DNA of 64,000 nt from Variovorax paradoxus_P (GCF_050627025.1 NZ_CP192472.1); one strand, 5' to 3'; shown: positions 8,935-17,941, counted from the first letter of the stretch. Numbers and translations: made by a program. The notes: generated by a model not told the origin, from the letters alone.

Positions 8935-10041
8935 TTACGCCTTTTGGGCGAACTGCCAGGCCATATCGGCCATTGGTCGCGCGCCGCGTGCAGAAGCCAC
9001 GGCTTGCTCGCTCGACGCGGTACCGGCCTCGACCCGCTTGGCAATGCCTTGCAGGATCGCGGCCATGCGGAACAGGTTGTAGGCCTGGTAGAAGTTCCAG
9101 TCGGGTGCCAGTGCTTCAGGCGTGCTGATGCGCGTGCGCTCGCAGTAGCGGCGGATGTATTCGCTTTCGGTGGGAATGCCCAGCGCTGCGACATCCACGC
9201 CGCCGATGCCGCGGCCGGTGGTAGGAGGCATGTGCCACGACATGCAGTGGTAGCTGAAGTCCGCCAGGGGGTGGCCCAACGTAGAGAGCTCCCAATCGAG
9301 CACTGCGATGATCCGCGGCTCGGTGGGGTGGAACATCACGTTGTCCAGGCGGTAGTCACCATGCACGATCGACACCTTGCTTTCATCGCGTGCGCTCGCC
9401 GGCATGTGTGCGGGTAGCCAGTCGATCAGGCGCTCCATGGCCTCGATTGGCTGCGACAGTTCGCCGGCGCCATCGGTCGAGGCCTTGTACTGCTTGCTCC
9501 AGCGGCCGATCTGGCGCTCGAAGTAGTTGCCGGGCTTACCGTAGTCGGCAAGGCCGCGCTCGGCAAACTTCACGGTGTGCAATGCCGCAATGACGCGGTT
9601 CATCTCGTCGTAGTAGGCCGCGCGCTCGGTGTTGGTGAAGCCGGGCAGCGACTGGTCCCACAGCACACGTCCCTGCATGAACTCCATCACGTAGAAGGCA
9701 CGGCCGATGACGGATTCGTCCTCGCACAGGCAATGCATGCGCGGCACAGGCACGTCGGTGCCGGCCAGACCACTCATTACCTTGAACTCGCGCTCCACCG
9801 CATGGGCCGATGGCAGCAGCTTGGCCACAGGGCCGGGCTTGGCGCGCATTACATAGCTTTGCGTCGGCGTAACGAGCTTGTAGGTGGGATTCGATTGCCC
9901 GCCCTTGAACATCTCGACGCTCAGCGGACCCTGGAAGCCGTCGAGGTTTTTAGTGAGCCAGGCCGCAAGCGCTTCGATGTCGAAGGCATGCTGTTGCGAA
10001 ACGGCGCGGGTGCCGATGAAGTTCGAAAAATCCTGGCTCAT
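8935..10041 (-). CDS. APH/ACAD10-type phosphotransferase family protein
   Basis: A 368-residue kinase-like protein of the aminoglycoside phosphotransferase fold. It has an N-terminal FKGGQSNPTY glycine loop, a YVMRAKPG strand with the likely ATP-binding Lys, the catalytic VHGDYRLDNVMFH loop and the metal-binding Asp of AVLDWELSTLGHPLADF. In ACAD10/11 systems the kinase domain phosphorylates 4-hydroxyacyl-CoAs so that the partner dehydrogenase can eliminate the group; that role here is inferred from the neighbour and the family. The next gene upstream is a Crp-type regulator, 24 bases away. Confidence 0.88.
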   Translation of the reverse strand: MSQDFSNFIGTRAVSQQHAFDIEALAAWLTKNLDGFQGPLSVEMFKGGQSNPTYKLVTPTQSYVMRAKPGPVAKLLPSAHAVEREFKVMSGLAGTDVPVPRMHCLCEDESVIGRAFYVMEFMQGRVLWDQSLPGFTNTERAAYYDEMNRVIAALHTVKFAERGLADYGKPGNYFERQIGRWSKQYKASTDGAGELSQPIEAMERLIDWLPAHMPASARDESKVSIVHGDYRLDNVMFHPTEPRIIAVLDWELSTLGHPLADFSYHCMSWHMPPTTGRGIGGVDVAALGIPTESEYIRRYCERTRISTPEALAPDWNFYQAYNLFRMAAILQGIAKRVEAGTASSEQAVASARGARPMADMAWQFAQKA

Positions 10042-10065
10042 GTCTCTGTCTCTTTTTTGGTTTTC

Positions 10066-10785
10066 TTAGCTCTCAGCTTCGGAGACGCGCATCAAGGCTG
10101 CACGATCGAGCACGACCAGCCCGCCCGGCTCGATCCGGATGGTGCCCTCGCGTTCCATGGTCTTGAGCTCCTGGTTGACCCGCTGGCGCGAAGCACCGAG
10201 CAACTGCGCGAGTTCTTCCTGCGCCAGTTGCAGGCCGATGCGCGTCTGGCTGCCGTCTTCCAGGTTGGGCACACCGTAGCTGCGAACCAGGTGAATGAGC
10301 TGCTTGGCCAGGCGCGCGCGCAAGGGCAGGGTGTTGAGGTCTTCCACCAGCCCGAACAGCGTGCGGATACGGCGCGCCTGCAGCCGCATCAGCGCTTCGT
10401 ACAGCTCCACGTGCGTGGCCAGGATCTTTTGAAAGTCGGCCCGCGCCACGCAGAGTACGGTCGTATCGCCATGCGCATAGGCGTCGTGCGTGCGCCGGTC
10501 CCCGTCGAACATCGCCACATCGCCGAACCAGATGCCCGGCTCCACGTAGGTCAGCGTCACCTGCTTGCCCGATACGGCCGTCGAACTCACGCGCACCGCA
10601 CCCTTGGCACAGGCAATCCAGTGATCGGGCGGATCGCCGCGGGCGGCAATCAGGTCGCCGTCCTTGTAGCGTTTGACAAAAGCGCATCGAAGAATGTCGT
10701 GCCGTAGCGATGGAGAGAGAGAAGAAAACCAGCGACCACTGTTGATCGCTTCACGTTCTTCGATGGTAAGAATTGGGTCGTCCAT
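10066..10785 (-). CDS. Crp/Fnr-family transcriptional regulator
   Basis: A 239-residue protein with an N-terminal cyclic-nucleotide-binding beta-roll (FVKRYKDGDLIAARGDPPDH, then GAVRVSS, then EPGIWFGDVAMFDGDRRTHDA) and a C-terminal winged helix-turn-helix (QEELAQLLGASRQRVNQELKTMEREG). There is no Fnr-type cysteine cluster at the N-terminus, so it is not an iron-sulfur sensor; the ligand is unknown. The ATG at 10783-10785 is preceded by AGGA. It lies inside the acyl-CoA catabolic set on the same strand, which makes it a plausible local regulator. Confidence 0.9.
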   Translation of the reverse strand: MDDPILTIEEREAINSGRWFSSLSPSLRHDILRCAFVKRYKDGDLIAARGDPPDHWIACAKGAVRVSSTAVSGKQVTLTYVEPGIWFGDVAMFDGDRRTHDAYAHGDTTVLCVARADFQKILATHVELYEALMRLQARRIRTLFGLVEDLNTLPLRARLAKQLIHLVRSYGVPNLEDGSQTRIGLQLAQEELAQLLGASRQRVNQELKTMEREGTIRIEPGGLVVLDRAALMRVSEAES

Positions 10786-10844
10786 TGGTCTGTCCTGTCG
10801 GCGACTGAAAGGCTGAAGGGTGTCACGGGAGTGACGTCTTGCCG

Positions 10845-11624
10845 CTATTCGTACTGCGGCGGCTTCTTCTCGAGAAAAGCGGCAATGCCGATGCCGGCAT
10901 TCGGGTGGTGAAGGTTGCGAACGAAGTGGTCGCGCTCCTGCGAGAGCTGCGACGCGAAGGTGGCGCCGCGCGCCTCGCTGAGAAGCTCCTTGATGCTGGC
11001 CAGCGAGTTGGGAGCGCGGGCATTGAGCCTGGCCGCAAGCGCCAGTGCGCTTGCAAGCGCCTGGCCGTTCTCGCTCAACTCGTTGACCAGCCCGAGCGCA
11101 TGCAGACGCGGCGCGCCGATGCGCTCGCCGGCCATCAGCCATTCGCTGGCCAGTTGGCGTGGCAATGCCTGGCCCAGGTGCCAGCTCAGGCCACCGTCGG
11201 GCGAGAGCGCCACATTGCTGTATGACGCCGCAAAAATCGCATCGCGTGCAGCCACCACGAAGTCGCAGGCCAGCGCCAGAGAAAAGCCCGCGCCCGCCGC
11301 CGCGCCTTCGACGGCCGCGATGATCGGCTTGGGAAAGGTACGGATGGAGTCGATCCAGTTGTGCAGCCCTTCGATGCTTTCGGCCTGCACCGAAGGGTCG
11401 CGCTGGCGGTTGTCGGACAGCCGCTGCAGCGAGCCACCCGCGCAGAACCACGCGCCTTCGCCCACGATGACGACGCTGCGGATCTCGTCGCTGCTCTCGG
11501 CGCCGTTGAGCGCCTCGATGCCTGCGGCGTAGATCTCGGGGCCCAGCGCATTGCGTTGGGTCGGGTTGGCGATGGTCAGCACCATGGTGCGTCCTTCGCT
11601 GGTGCTCTTGAGTTCTGCGGTCAT
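10845..11624 (-). CDS. Enoyl-CoA hydratase/isomerase family protein (oxepin-CoA hydrolase-like)
   Basis: A 259-residue crotonase-fold protein. The oxyanion-hole segments are visible as GAWFCAGGSLQRL near 58-70 and AVEGAAAGAGFSLALACDF near 104-122. It hydrates or isomerises enoyl-CoA esters. Homologues with this sequence style are often named alternative oxepin-CoA hydrolase, but phenylacetate-specific partners (paaABCDE, paaZ) are absent here, so the substrate is open. It lies between the Crp-family gene and a 3-hydroxyacyl-CoA dehydrogenase gene in the same orientation. Confidence 0.88.
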   Translation of the reverse strand: MTAELKSTSEGRTMVLTIANPTQRNALGPEIYAAGIEALNGAESSDEIRSVVIVGEGAWFCAGGSLQRLSDNRQRDPSVQAESIEGLHNWIDSIRTFPKPIIAAVEGAAAGAGFSLALACDFVVAARDAIFAASYSNVALSPDGGLSWHLGQALPRQLASEWLMAGERIGAPRLHALGLVNELSENGQALASALALAARLNARAPNSLASIKELLSEARGATFASQLSQERDHFVRNLHHPNAGIGIAAFLEKKPPQYE

Positions 11625-11657
11625 CGATGTCGTGCTTTCTTGTCTGGACGGCTCTGT

Positions 11658-13178
11658 TTATTCTTCTTCGTGCAGCAGGCTCAGGCCGAGCGCGCCGCGC
11701 CGGCGCAGCCAGGGGCTCGGGCGATAGCGCGGATCGCCATAGACAGTCTGCAGGTTGAACAGCACCTCGAGCATGTTGGTCGGCCCGTACAGGTTGCCCA
11801 TGGCCAGCGGACCGCGCGGGTAGCCCAGGCCCAACTGCACCGCCGTTTCAAGATCGGCCGGCGAGCACACGCGCTGCTGGCACATGTCGGAGGCGATGTT
11901 GACGATGGTGCCGATCACGCGCTGCGTGACGAAGCCGCCGCTGTCGCGGATCACGCTCACAGCCTTGCCGTCGCGCGCGAAGAGGGCATGCGCCGCATCG
12001 CGAATGTCGCGCCGCGTGGCGGGATTGGTGGCAAGCACGCGGCGCTTCGTGGCGGCATCATCGATGAGCATGTCGATGCCGACAGTGCGCGTGGCGTCCA
12101 GGCGCTCGACCGCGGCCACCGTGGTCACATCGAATCCTAGGGGCGCCACCACGATGAGCGAAGTGGGCGCGGCGGTAGCGCCGCTGTCGATCTGGGCGCC
12201 CAAGGCGTTCACAAGCCGCAGCAACTCGGCTCGGCGCGCAGCGCGGGGCGAAACCCACACCGAAGGCAGCGCCTCCAGCGTGGGCGTTGCAGCCTCGGCG
12301 GGCTGCTGCATTACACCGTCGTTGTAGGTGTAGAAGCCCTCATTGGTCTTGCGGCCAAGCACGCCCGCTGCCAGCCGCTGCGCCGTGATTACGCTGGGGC
12401 GGAAGCGCGGCTCTTCGTAGTACTGGCGATAGATCGACTCCATTACCGGATGCGAAACGTCGAGTGCCGTCAAGTCCATCAGCTCGAACGGTCCAAGGCG
12501 GAAGCCGGCTTGTTCCTTGAGGATGCGGTCGATGGTGGCGAAGTCGGCCACGCCTTCGCCTACGATGCGCAGCGCCTCGGTGCCGTAGCCGCGGCCGGCG
12601 TGGTTGACGATGAAGCCCGGCGTGTCCTGCGCCTGCACGGCGCTGTGGCCCATTTGCACGGCATAACCGGCGAGTCGTTTGCAGACTTCGGTACCCGTCT
12701 TGAAGCCCGCCACCACCTCGACCACCTTCATCAGCGGCACAGGGTTGAAAAAGTGAAAGCCAGCCACGCGCTCCGGGTGCTTGAGGCCGGCGGCGATCGC
12801 CGTGACTGAAAGCGACGAGGTGTTGGTGGCAAGTGTGGCCGTGGGGGCAACGACCGATTCGAGTTCGCGGAACAGGTTGCGCTTGACCTCGATGTCTTCG
12901 ACCACGGCTTCGATCACGAGGTCGCACGTGGCCAGGGCCGCGACCGAATCGACCGCCTTGACGCGCGCGGTTTGCGCATCGCGCGCTGCGGCGTCGATCT
13001 TGCCCTTCTCGTGCAGCTTGTTCCACTGGGCCGCCAGGGCTTCGCGCCCTCTCTCAGCGGCGCCTTCAAAACTGTCGAGCAGGAGCACTTCGCTGCCTGC
13101 TTGCGCGGCGATCTGGGCGATGCCCCGGCCCATGGCGCCAGCGCCGACGACGCCGATCCGGGTGTAGTTCACTGTCAT
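11658..13178 (-). CDS. 3-hydroxyacyl-CoA dehydrogenase (PaaH/PaaC type)
   Basis: A 506-residue NAD-dependent dehydrogenase oxidising 3-hydroxyacyl-CoA. The N-terminal Rossmann loop GVVGAGAMGRGIAQIAA opens the protein; the FHFFNPVPLMKVVEVV catalytic segment with the active His follows near 140, and NHAGRGYGTEALRI near 190 completes the first unit. A second C-terminal dehydrogenase-like half follows, giving the long PaaH-style architecture. The start is ATG at 13176-13178, right before the Rossmann strand; an in-frame upstream extension is low-complexity and rejected. Together with the hydratase and dehydrogenase it makes three of the four beta-oxidation steps; no thiolase is nearby. Confidence 0.93.
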   Translation of the reverse strand: MTVNYTRIGVVGAGAMGRGIAQIAAQAGSEVLLLDSFEGAAERGREALAAQWNKLHEKGKIDAAARDAQTARVKAVDSVAALATCDLVIEAVVEDIEVKRNLFRELESVVAPTATLATNTSSLSVTAIAAGLKHPERVAGFHFFNPVPLMKVVEVVAGFKTGTEVCKRLAGYAVQMGHSAVQAQDTPGFIVNHAGRGYGTEALRIVGEGVADFATIDRILKEQAGFRLGPFELMDLTALDVSHPVMESIYRQYYEEPRFRPSVITAQRLAAGVLGRKTNEGFYTYNDGVMQQPAEAATPTLEALPSVWVSPRAARRAELLRLVNALGAQIDSGATAAPTSLIVVAPLGFDVTTVAAVERLDATRTVGIDMLIDDAATKRRVLATNPATRRDIRDAAHALFARDGKAVSVIRDSGGFVTQRVIGTIVNIASDMCQQRVCSPADLETAVQLGLGYPRGPLAMGNLYGPTNMLEVLFNLQTVYGDPRYRPSPWLRRRGALGLSLLHEEE

Positions 13179-13307
13179 TGGAGGAAGATTTTCGCTGGTT
13201 GAGGTGTATGCGCCCCCGGCTGCAGGGGGGGGCGCGATGCTTGCACAGCCTTCGATTTTGCAGCCACCCGGCACTGGGGCCTCCCGGGTTTTACGCGAGG
13301 CCGGCTC

Positions 13308-14465
13308 TCAGGCGGCGCGGCGGCTGCGATCGATGACCACGCTCAGGGAGATGGCGGCCAGCAGCAATGCGAGGCCGACCCAGTTCATCCATGCCACCGC
13401 GTCGTTTGCAAGCAGCCATCCACCCAGCCCTGCGCCGACCGCTTGGCCGATGTAGATGCCCGAGCTGTTGAGCGCAACCGAGCCCGGCGCAAGAGCGGGT
13501 GCGAGGCCCACCAGCCGCGCCTGCTGCGCGGAATTGGTGGCAAAGCATCCAAGGCCCCACGGCACAAGAACGGCCGCCAGCCATGGGAGCGTGCCGGCCC
13601 ACGGCCAGAGAAAGAGGCTGAGCGCGATCAGCGAACTTGTCAGCAGCACCATGCGGCCCGCGCCCACGCGGTCGATGAAGCGGCTCACCAGCATGTTGCC
13701 CATCAGTCCGAAAACGCCGAACAGGGCCCACATCAGGCTCAGCGTGGTTGGATCGGCGCCAAAGTTCTGCTTCAGGATCGGACCGAAATAACTGAACAGC
13801 ACAAACTGCCCGGCTCCCTGCAGCGCCGTGACCGAGACGATGCCCATCAGCACGGGACTGCGCAGCACGCGCGACCACGCGGCCGCCGTGAGTGCAGCGG
13901 GGCGGATGCCGCGCGGAAGCGTCAGCCAGATCGACGCCGCGCTCACGACGCTGAGCATTGCGACTGCCGTGAAAGCCATGCGCCAGCCCAGGTGCCCGCC
14001 GATCAGCGCGCCGAGCGGCAAGCCCAGCACCGAGGCCATCGACCAGCCGAGAAAGACGAAGGTCACGGCGCGCCCGCGCTGCTCCGGCGGCACCAGCATG
14101 CCCGCGCATGCCGCGGCCTGGGGTGTGAAGATTGCAGGCGCCACCACCGTGAGCATGCGCACCGGCAGCAGGGCGCCAAAGCTCGGCATCAGGGCCGAAA
14201 CAATGTGACCCATGGCGTACCAGACGAGGGTGAGGGCGAGCAGCTGGCGACGGTCCCACCCCGCGACAACGGCCGCCAGCAACGGCGCCCCGAGGCACAT
14301 CACAACCGCGGCGACCGTAATCAACTGGCCCGCGGACGCAACTGTCACGGCGAGCGAGGTGCTGATTTCATTGAGCGTGCCGGGCACCACCATCACACCC
14401 GTGCCGATCACGAAATTGCCGGCCAGCAGCGCCCAGAGAGCGCCCCGTGGCGCAGGGTGGCTCAC
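13308..14465 (-). CDS. MFS transporter, DHA1-like efflux family
   Basis: A 385-residue integral membrane protein with about 12 hydrophobic helices. The loop between helices 2 and 3 carries GWDRRQLLAL, a weak version of the MFS A motif, and GLPLGALIGGHLGWR is the antiporter-type motif C region in helix 5. This suggests a proton-coupled drug or metabolite exporter (YdhP/AraJ-like). The substrate cannot be predicted. A GC-rich inverted repeat at about 13208-13232 lies upstream of the paaH-like gene and downstream-facing regions show no other gene. Confidence 0.88.
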   Translation of the reverse strand: MSHPAPRGALWALLAGNFVIGTGVMVVPGTLNEISTSLAVTVASAGQLITVAAVVMCLGAPLLAAVVAGWDRRQLLALTLVWYAMGHIVSALMPSFGALLPVRMLTVVAPAIFTPQAAACAGMLVPPEQRGRAVTFVFLGWSMASVLGLPLGALIGGHLGWRMAFTAVAMLSVVSAASIWLTLPRGIRPAALTAAAWSRVLRSPVLMGIVSVTALQGAGQFVLFSYFGPILKQNFGADPTTLSLMWALFGVFGLMGNMLVSRFIDRVGAGRMVLLTSSLIALSLFLWPWAGTLPWLAAVLVPWGLGCFATNSAQQARLVGLAPALAPGSVALNSSGIYIGQAVGAGLGGWLLANDAVAWMNWVGLALLLAAISLSVVIDRSRRAA

Positions 14466-14528
14466 TGAAGGACCTTCGCCTTCGGCTGCTGCGGTATTCG
14501 CCTTGGGGCGGCCCGGCGGCTCATGAGG

Positions 14529-15536
14529 TTACCGGCGAACCTGCAGCGCGCCCGGATTCACGATGTTGGTGGGATTGCCCTTGATGAAACTCACCACATT
14601 GTCGAAGGCCTGGCCGAAATAGCTCTCGTAGCTGTCTTGCTCGACATAGCCGATATGCGGCGTGCAGATGCAATTTTCGAGGCGCAAGAGCGCGTGACCC
14701 TGCAGCGGCGGCTCGCTCTCGAACACGTCGACGGCAGCCAGCCCCGGACGGCCACGGTTGAGCGCGGCCAGCAGGGCATCGGGCTCGACAAGTTCCGCGC
14801 GGGATGTGTTGACGAAGAGGGCCGTCGGCTTCATGCGCGAAAGGTCTTCGAGCGTGACCAGGCCCACGGTTTCTTCGTTCAGCCGCAGGTGCACCGACAG
14901 CACATCGGCGGCGGCAAAGAACTCGTGCCGGTTCTGCGCCACCTGGAAGCCGTCGGACCTGGCCTTGGCGCAGCTGGCCTCGCGGCCCCAGATGACGACC
15001 TGCATGCCGAAAGCCTGCCCGTAGCGAGCCACCAACTGGCCGATGCGGCCATAGCCCCAGATGCAGAGTGTTTTGCCCTTGAGGACAGAGCCCAATCCGA
15101 AGTTGGGGGGCATCGAGGCCGACTTGAGCCCGGATTGCTGCCACGCGCCATGCTTGAGGTTGCTGATGTACTGCGGCAACCGCCTCATGGCCGCCATGAT
15201 CAGCGCCCAGGTGAGTTCGGCAGGCGCCTGGGGCGAGCCGGTGCCTTCGGCCACAGCCACGCCTCTCTCGGTGCAGGCCGTGACGTCGATATGGTTGCCT
15301 ACGCGCCCCGTCTGCGAAATGAGCTTGAGCTTGGGCAGCTTTTCGATCAGCTGGCGCGAGATGTGGGTGCGCTCGCGTATCAGCACGATCACGTCGGCGT
15401 CCTTCAGGCGGATTGACAGCTGACCAATGCCCTTGACCGTGTTGGTGTAGACCTTGGCCGCATACGCGTCCAGCTTGGTGGCGCAGCGCAGCTTGCGCAC
15501 GGCGTCCTGGTAATCGTCGAGGATCACAATGTTCAT
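14529..15536 (-). CDS. D-2-hydroxyacid dehydrogenase family protein
   Basis: A 335-residue NAD(P)-dependent oxidoreductase of the phosphoglycerate dehydrogenase superfamily. It has the dinucleotide loop WGYGRIGQLVARYGQAFG near 156-173, catalytic Arg in VNTSRAELV near 244, Glu in DVFESEPP near 273 and His in CTPHIGYVEQ near 294. The usual Arg-Glu-His triad is therefore intact. The substrate 2-oxo or 2-hydroxy acid is unknown. It lies 63 bases upstream of the MFS gene on the same strand, so the two may be co-transcribed. Confidence 0.92.
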   Translation of the reverse strand: MNIVILDDYQDAVRKLRCATKLDAYAAKVYTNTVKGIGQLSIRLKDADVIVLIRERTHISRQLIEKLPKLKLISQTGRVGNHIDVTACTERGVAVAEGTGSPQAPAELTWALIMAAMRRLPQYISNLKHGAWQQSGLKSASMPPNFGLGSVLKGKTLCIWGYGRIGQLVARYGQAFGMQVVIWGREASCAKARSDGFQVAQNRHEFFAAADVLSVHLRLNEETVGLVTLEDLSRMKPTALFVNTSRAELVEPDALLAALNRGRPGLAAVDVFESEPPLQGHALLRLENCICTPHIGYVEQDSYESYFGQAFDNVVSFIKGNPTNIVNPGALQVRR

Positions 15537-15628
15537 GGCGTGCCATTGTGCCTCGCAGCATTGGCATGACGCGCGTGTGAACGTTTGGATACCCGCCCCG
15601 GGCAGTGGTCACCGGGGTTTGCACAGCA

Positions 15629-16000
15629 CTAATGCAGGTGAGTGGAGGCCGGCGCGGTGCTGACGGCTTCCATGGCCTCCAGCGCCGCCAACCGGTCGAG
15701 TTCGGCGCAGACATCAGCCATGCGGCCAGAAATCACCATGCGGTTGGTGCTGCATTTTTCGCCTTGGGGGCCGTCCACCACGCGAATGACGCGCAGCGGC
15801 CGTACAGGTGCGGGCGCGGCCTTTGGGGCGGCAGTGCCATGGGCGCGGGCCGTGCATGCCGGTCGAACCGCGACGTAGCGCAACCCCGCTGCAGTGCTGC
15901 TTCCGTCGCGGCGGCGTGGGCGGCGCGTCGGCAGCAGCCGGGTTGCGAGCGATTGCAGCGGCATCCACAAATCAACGATGGCGAGAAGGGCGATTCCCAT
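15629..16000 (-). CDS. Conserved-looking hypothetical protein
   Basis: A 123-residue protein of unknown function. It starts with one hydrophobic stretch (MGIALLAIVDLWMPLQSLA), continues through an Arg/Ala/Pro-rich linker, and ends in a more ordered piece with NRMVISGRMADVCAELDRLA. The ATG at 15998-16000 is supported by a GGAG five bases upstream. It is the last gene downstream of lexA on the same strand, with 137 bases between. Base composition is like its neighbours. I do not recognise the family. Confidence 0.6.
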   Translation of the reverse strand: MGIALLAIVDLWMPLQSLATRLLPTRRPRRRDGSSTAAGLRYVAVRPACTARAHGTAAPKAAPAPVRPLRVIRVVDGPQGEKCSTNRMVISGRMADVCAELDRLAALEAMEAVSTAPASTHLH

Positions 16001-16137
16001 GTGAACTCCAAAAAAGTATGAGGTTGAACACAGGCAGGATTTCTTTGATTGGGCGCAACAGGGTGATGGCGACATAGCGCCATACGCCCGCCACCTGTTG
16101 CGACCGGATGGGTGCTGCTCTGGGTAGGCCGCCAGGC

Positions 16138-16812
16138 CTACATGAGCATGGTGTTGCGAATGAGGCCGACGGCCAGGCCTTCGATTTCGAAGGGCTCGCC
16201 GGGTTGGACCACGATGGTTGGGTAGTCGGGGTTTTCGGCGTGCAGCTCGATGACCTGCTTGTTGCGCTTGAGGCGCTTGACAGTGACTTCGTCGCCGAGG
16301 CGGGCCACCACGATCTGGCCGTTGCGCGCTTCCTTGGTGGCCTGCACCGCCAGAAGGTCGCCGTCCATGATGCCGGCGTCGCGCATGGACATGCCGCGCA
16401 CCTTGAGGAGGTAGTCGGGTTGGCGCTGGAACAACGTGTTCTCTACGTAATAGGTCTGATCGACGTGTTCTTGCGCGAGGATGGGCGACCCCGCCGCAAC
16501 ACGGCCGATAAGCGGCAATGCCAACTGCGCCATGCCGGGCAGCGAAAGCGAAAACTGGTTGTTGCGAGACTCATTGAGCGAACGCAGGGCGTCGCCCTTG
16601 AGCCGGATGCCGCGCGAGGTGCCGCTGACCAGCTCGATGACACCTTTGCGGGCCAGCGCCTGCAAGTGCTCTTCGGCGGCATTGGCCGACTTGAAGCCCA
16701 GTTCATTGGCGATTTCGGCCCGCGTGGGCGGAGCGCCCGTGCGTGCGATGGCGCTCTGGATCAAGTCCAGAATTTGCTGCTGGCGGGCGGTAAGCTTCAC
16801 GGCGAACTGCAT
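16138..16812 (-). CDS. lexA: SOS repressor LexA
   Basis: A 224-residue repressor-autoprotease (S24 family). The N-terminal winged helix is KLTARQQQILDLIQ through PPTRAEIANELGFKSANAAEEHL. The cleavage site is the Ala-Gly in GRVAAGSP (about 106-107). The catalytic Ser is in VRGMSMRDAGI and the catalytic Lys in VQATKEARNGQ. It represses DNA-damage genes until RecA filaments trigger self-cleavage. Two candidate LexA operators lie 19-53 bases upstream, consistent with autoregulation. Confidence 0.97.
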   Translation of the reverse strand: MQFAVKLTARQQQILDLIQSAIARTGAPPTRAEIANELGFKSANAAEEHLQALARKGVIELVSGTSRGIRLKGDALRSLNESRNNQFSLSLPGMAQLALPLIGRVAAGSPILAQEHVDQTYYVENTLFQRQPDYLLKVRGMSMRDAGIMDGDLLAVQATKEARNGQIVVARLGDEVTVKRLKRNKQVIELHAENPDYPTIVVQPGEPFEIEGLAVGLIRNTMLM

Positions 16813-16830
16813 ATGTTGTTCCTTGCGGCA

Positions 16831-16846
16831 CTGGCTAGATATCCAG
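16831..16846. promoter_or_regulatory. Candidate LexA operator 1
   Basis: CTGG-N8-CCAG (CTGGCTAGATATCCAG) with dyad symmetry at both ends, 18 bases upstream of the lexA start codon. It differs from the textbook CTGT-N8-ACAG at the fourth and thirteenth bases, but position next to lexA makes an autoregulatory site likely. Confidence 0.55.
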
Positions 16847-16849
16847 TAC

Positions 16850-16865
16850 CTGTATTTTTAACCAG
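16850..16865. promoter_or_regulatory. Candidate LexA operator 2
   Basis: CTGT-N8-CCAG (CTGTATTTTTAACCAG), with the AT-rich centre typical of LexA sites and 19 bp centre-to-centre from the first box. It lies between lexA and the divergent asparaginase gene and could affect both promoters. Confidence 0.6.
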
Positions 16866-16885
16866 TTTTTAAAAGTTGGCAAGCC

Positions 16886-17875
16886 ATGGTTGATTCGCTT
16901 TCGTCGAGCCTGCGGCGCGTTGTGGTTCTTGGAACGGGCGGCACCATTGCCGGAAGGGCCGCAAGCGGCGGCGACAACATCGGCTACACGGCCGGGCAAG
17001 TGGGCGTGGCCGATCTGCTCGGCGGCATAGACGCACCCGAAGGCCTGGTGCTGGTGACGGAGCAGGTGGCGCAGCTCGACAGCAAGGACATGGACTTTGG
17101 CGTCTGGGTGCAGCTTGCCCGGCGTTGCGCTTTCTGGCTTGCCGAGGCCGACGTGGCGGGTGTGGTGATCACGCACGGCACGGATACCCTCGAGGAAACG
17201 GCTTTCTTTCTTCAGGCTGTGCTGGCGCCGGACAAGCCGGTGGTGCTGACCTGCGCCATGCGTCCAGCTACATCGCTTTCGCCCGACGGCCCGCAGAACG
17301 TGCGCGATGCAATCGCAGTTGCGGCAACGTCGTCGGCGCAGGGCGTGACGGTGGTCTGCGCCGGCGTGATTCACAGCGCGATGGACGTTCAAAAGGTGCA
17401 CACATACCGGCAGGATGCGTTCGCATCGGGCGATGCCGGTCCGGTCGGCTATGTGGAAGAGGGCGCAGTACGGCGACTGAGGGACTGGCCTCGATCGCAG
17501 GCAGGCGGGAACTCAAGAATTCTCGAAGCCGACGAAAAAGCCATAGCTCTCTGGCCCAGGGTCGAAATTCTCACAAGCCACGCCGGCGCGAGCGGCGCCC
17601 TCGTCGACTTGCTGCTTCAGGAGCGGGCGGCGGGCTGCGCCGATCCGATGCGTGGATTGGTTCTGGCTGCGACAGGCAACGGCACGGTGCACCATGCGCT
17701 GGAGGCTGCCGCGCTTCGTGCGCAGGATGCGGGAGTTGCCGTGTTGCGCGCCACACGTTGCACGAGCGGGCGCATCCTGCCAAGACCGGACGACAAGCTG
17801 CGCAACGCCGGTGCGCTGACGCCGGTCAAGGCGCGCATTGCGTTGATGCTGGAATTGATCGGGAAGGCCGGCTGA
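16886..17875 (+). CDS. L-asparaginase family protein
   Basis: A 329-residue hydrolase of the bacterial asparaginase/glutaminase fold. The first catalytic Thr lies in VVLGTGGTIAG (13-23) and the second catalytic Thr with the Asp in THGTDTLEETAFF near 95-107; the Lys of the catalytic network may be that of a TxxK-type segment in the C-terminal part. No signal peptide is visible, suggesting a cytoplasmic (type I-like) enzyme rather than the periplasmic high-affinity form. It is divergent from lexA with 73 bases between, which contain the two LexA boxes; SOS control would be unusual and is only a possibility. Confidence 0.9.
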   Translation: MVDSLSSSLRRVVVLGTGGTIAGRAASGGDNIGYTAGQVGVADLLGGIDAPEGLVLVTEQVAQLDSKDMDFGVWVQLARRCAFWLAEADVAGVVITHGTDTLEETAFFLQAVLAPDKPVVLTCAMRPATSLSPDGPQNVRDAIAVAATSSAQGVTVVCAGVIHSAMDVQKVHTYRQDAFASGDAGPVGYVEEGAVRRLRDWPRSQAGGNSRILEADEKAIALWPRVEILTSHAGASGALVDLLLQERAAGCADPMRGLVLAATGNGTVHHALEAAALRAQDAGVAVLRATRCTSGRILPRPDDKLRNAGALTPVKARIALMLELIGKAG

Positions 17876-17941
17876 AAGACGGCAACAAGCCAGACAGACC
17901 AGCAGGCAGCGCAGCTGCAGCAGCGCGCCTGCGAGTGAAGT

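Noticed and set aside
10786..11451. N-terminal extension of the Crp-family protein (open frame to 11451).
   Set aside because: The extension overlaps the enoyl-CoA hydratase gene and is low-complexity; the ATG at 10785 has AGGA upstream and starts the domain.
16125..16142. Palindrome GTAGGCC/GGCCTAC at the end of lexA as a terminator.
   Set aside because: No T tract follows on the lexA strand, so it does not qualify as Rho-independent.
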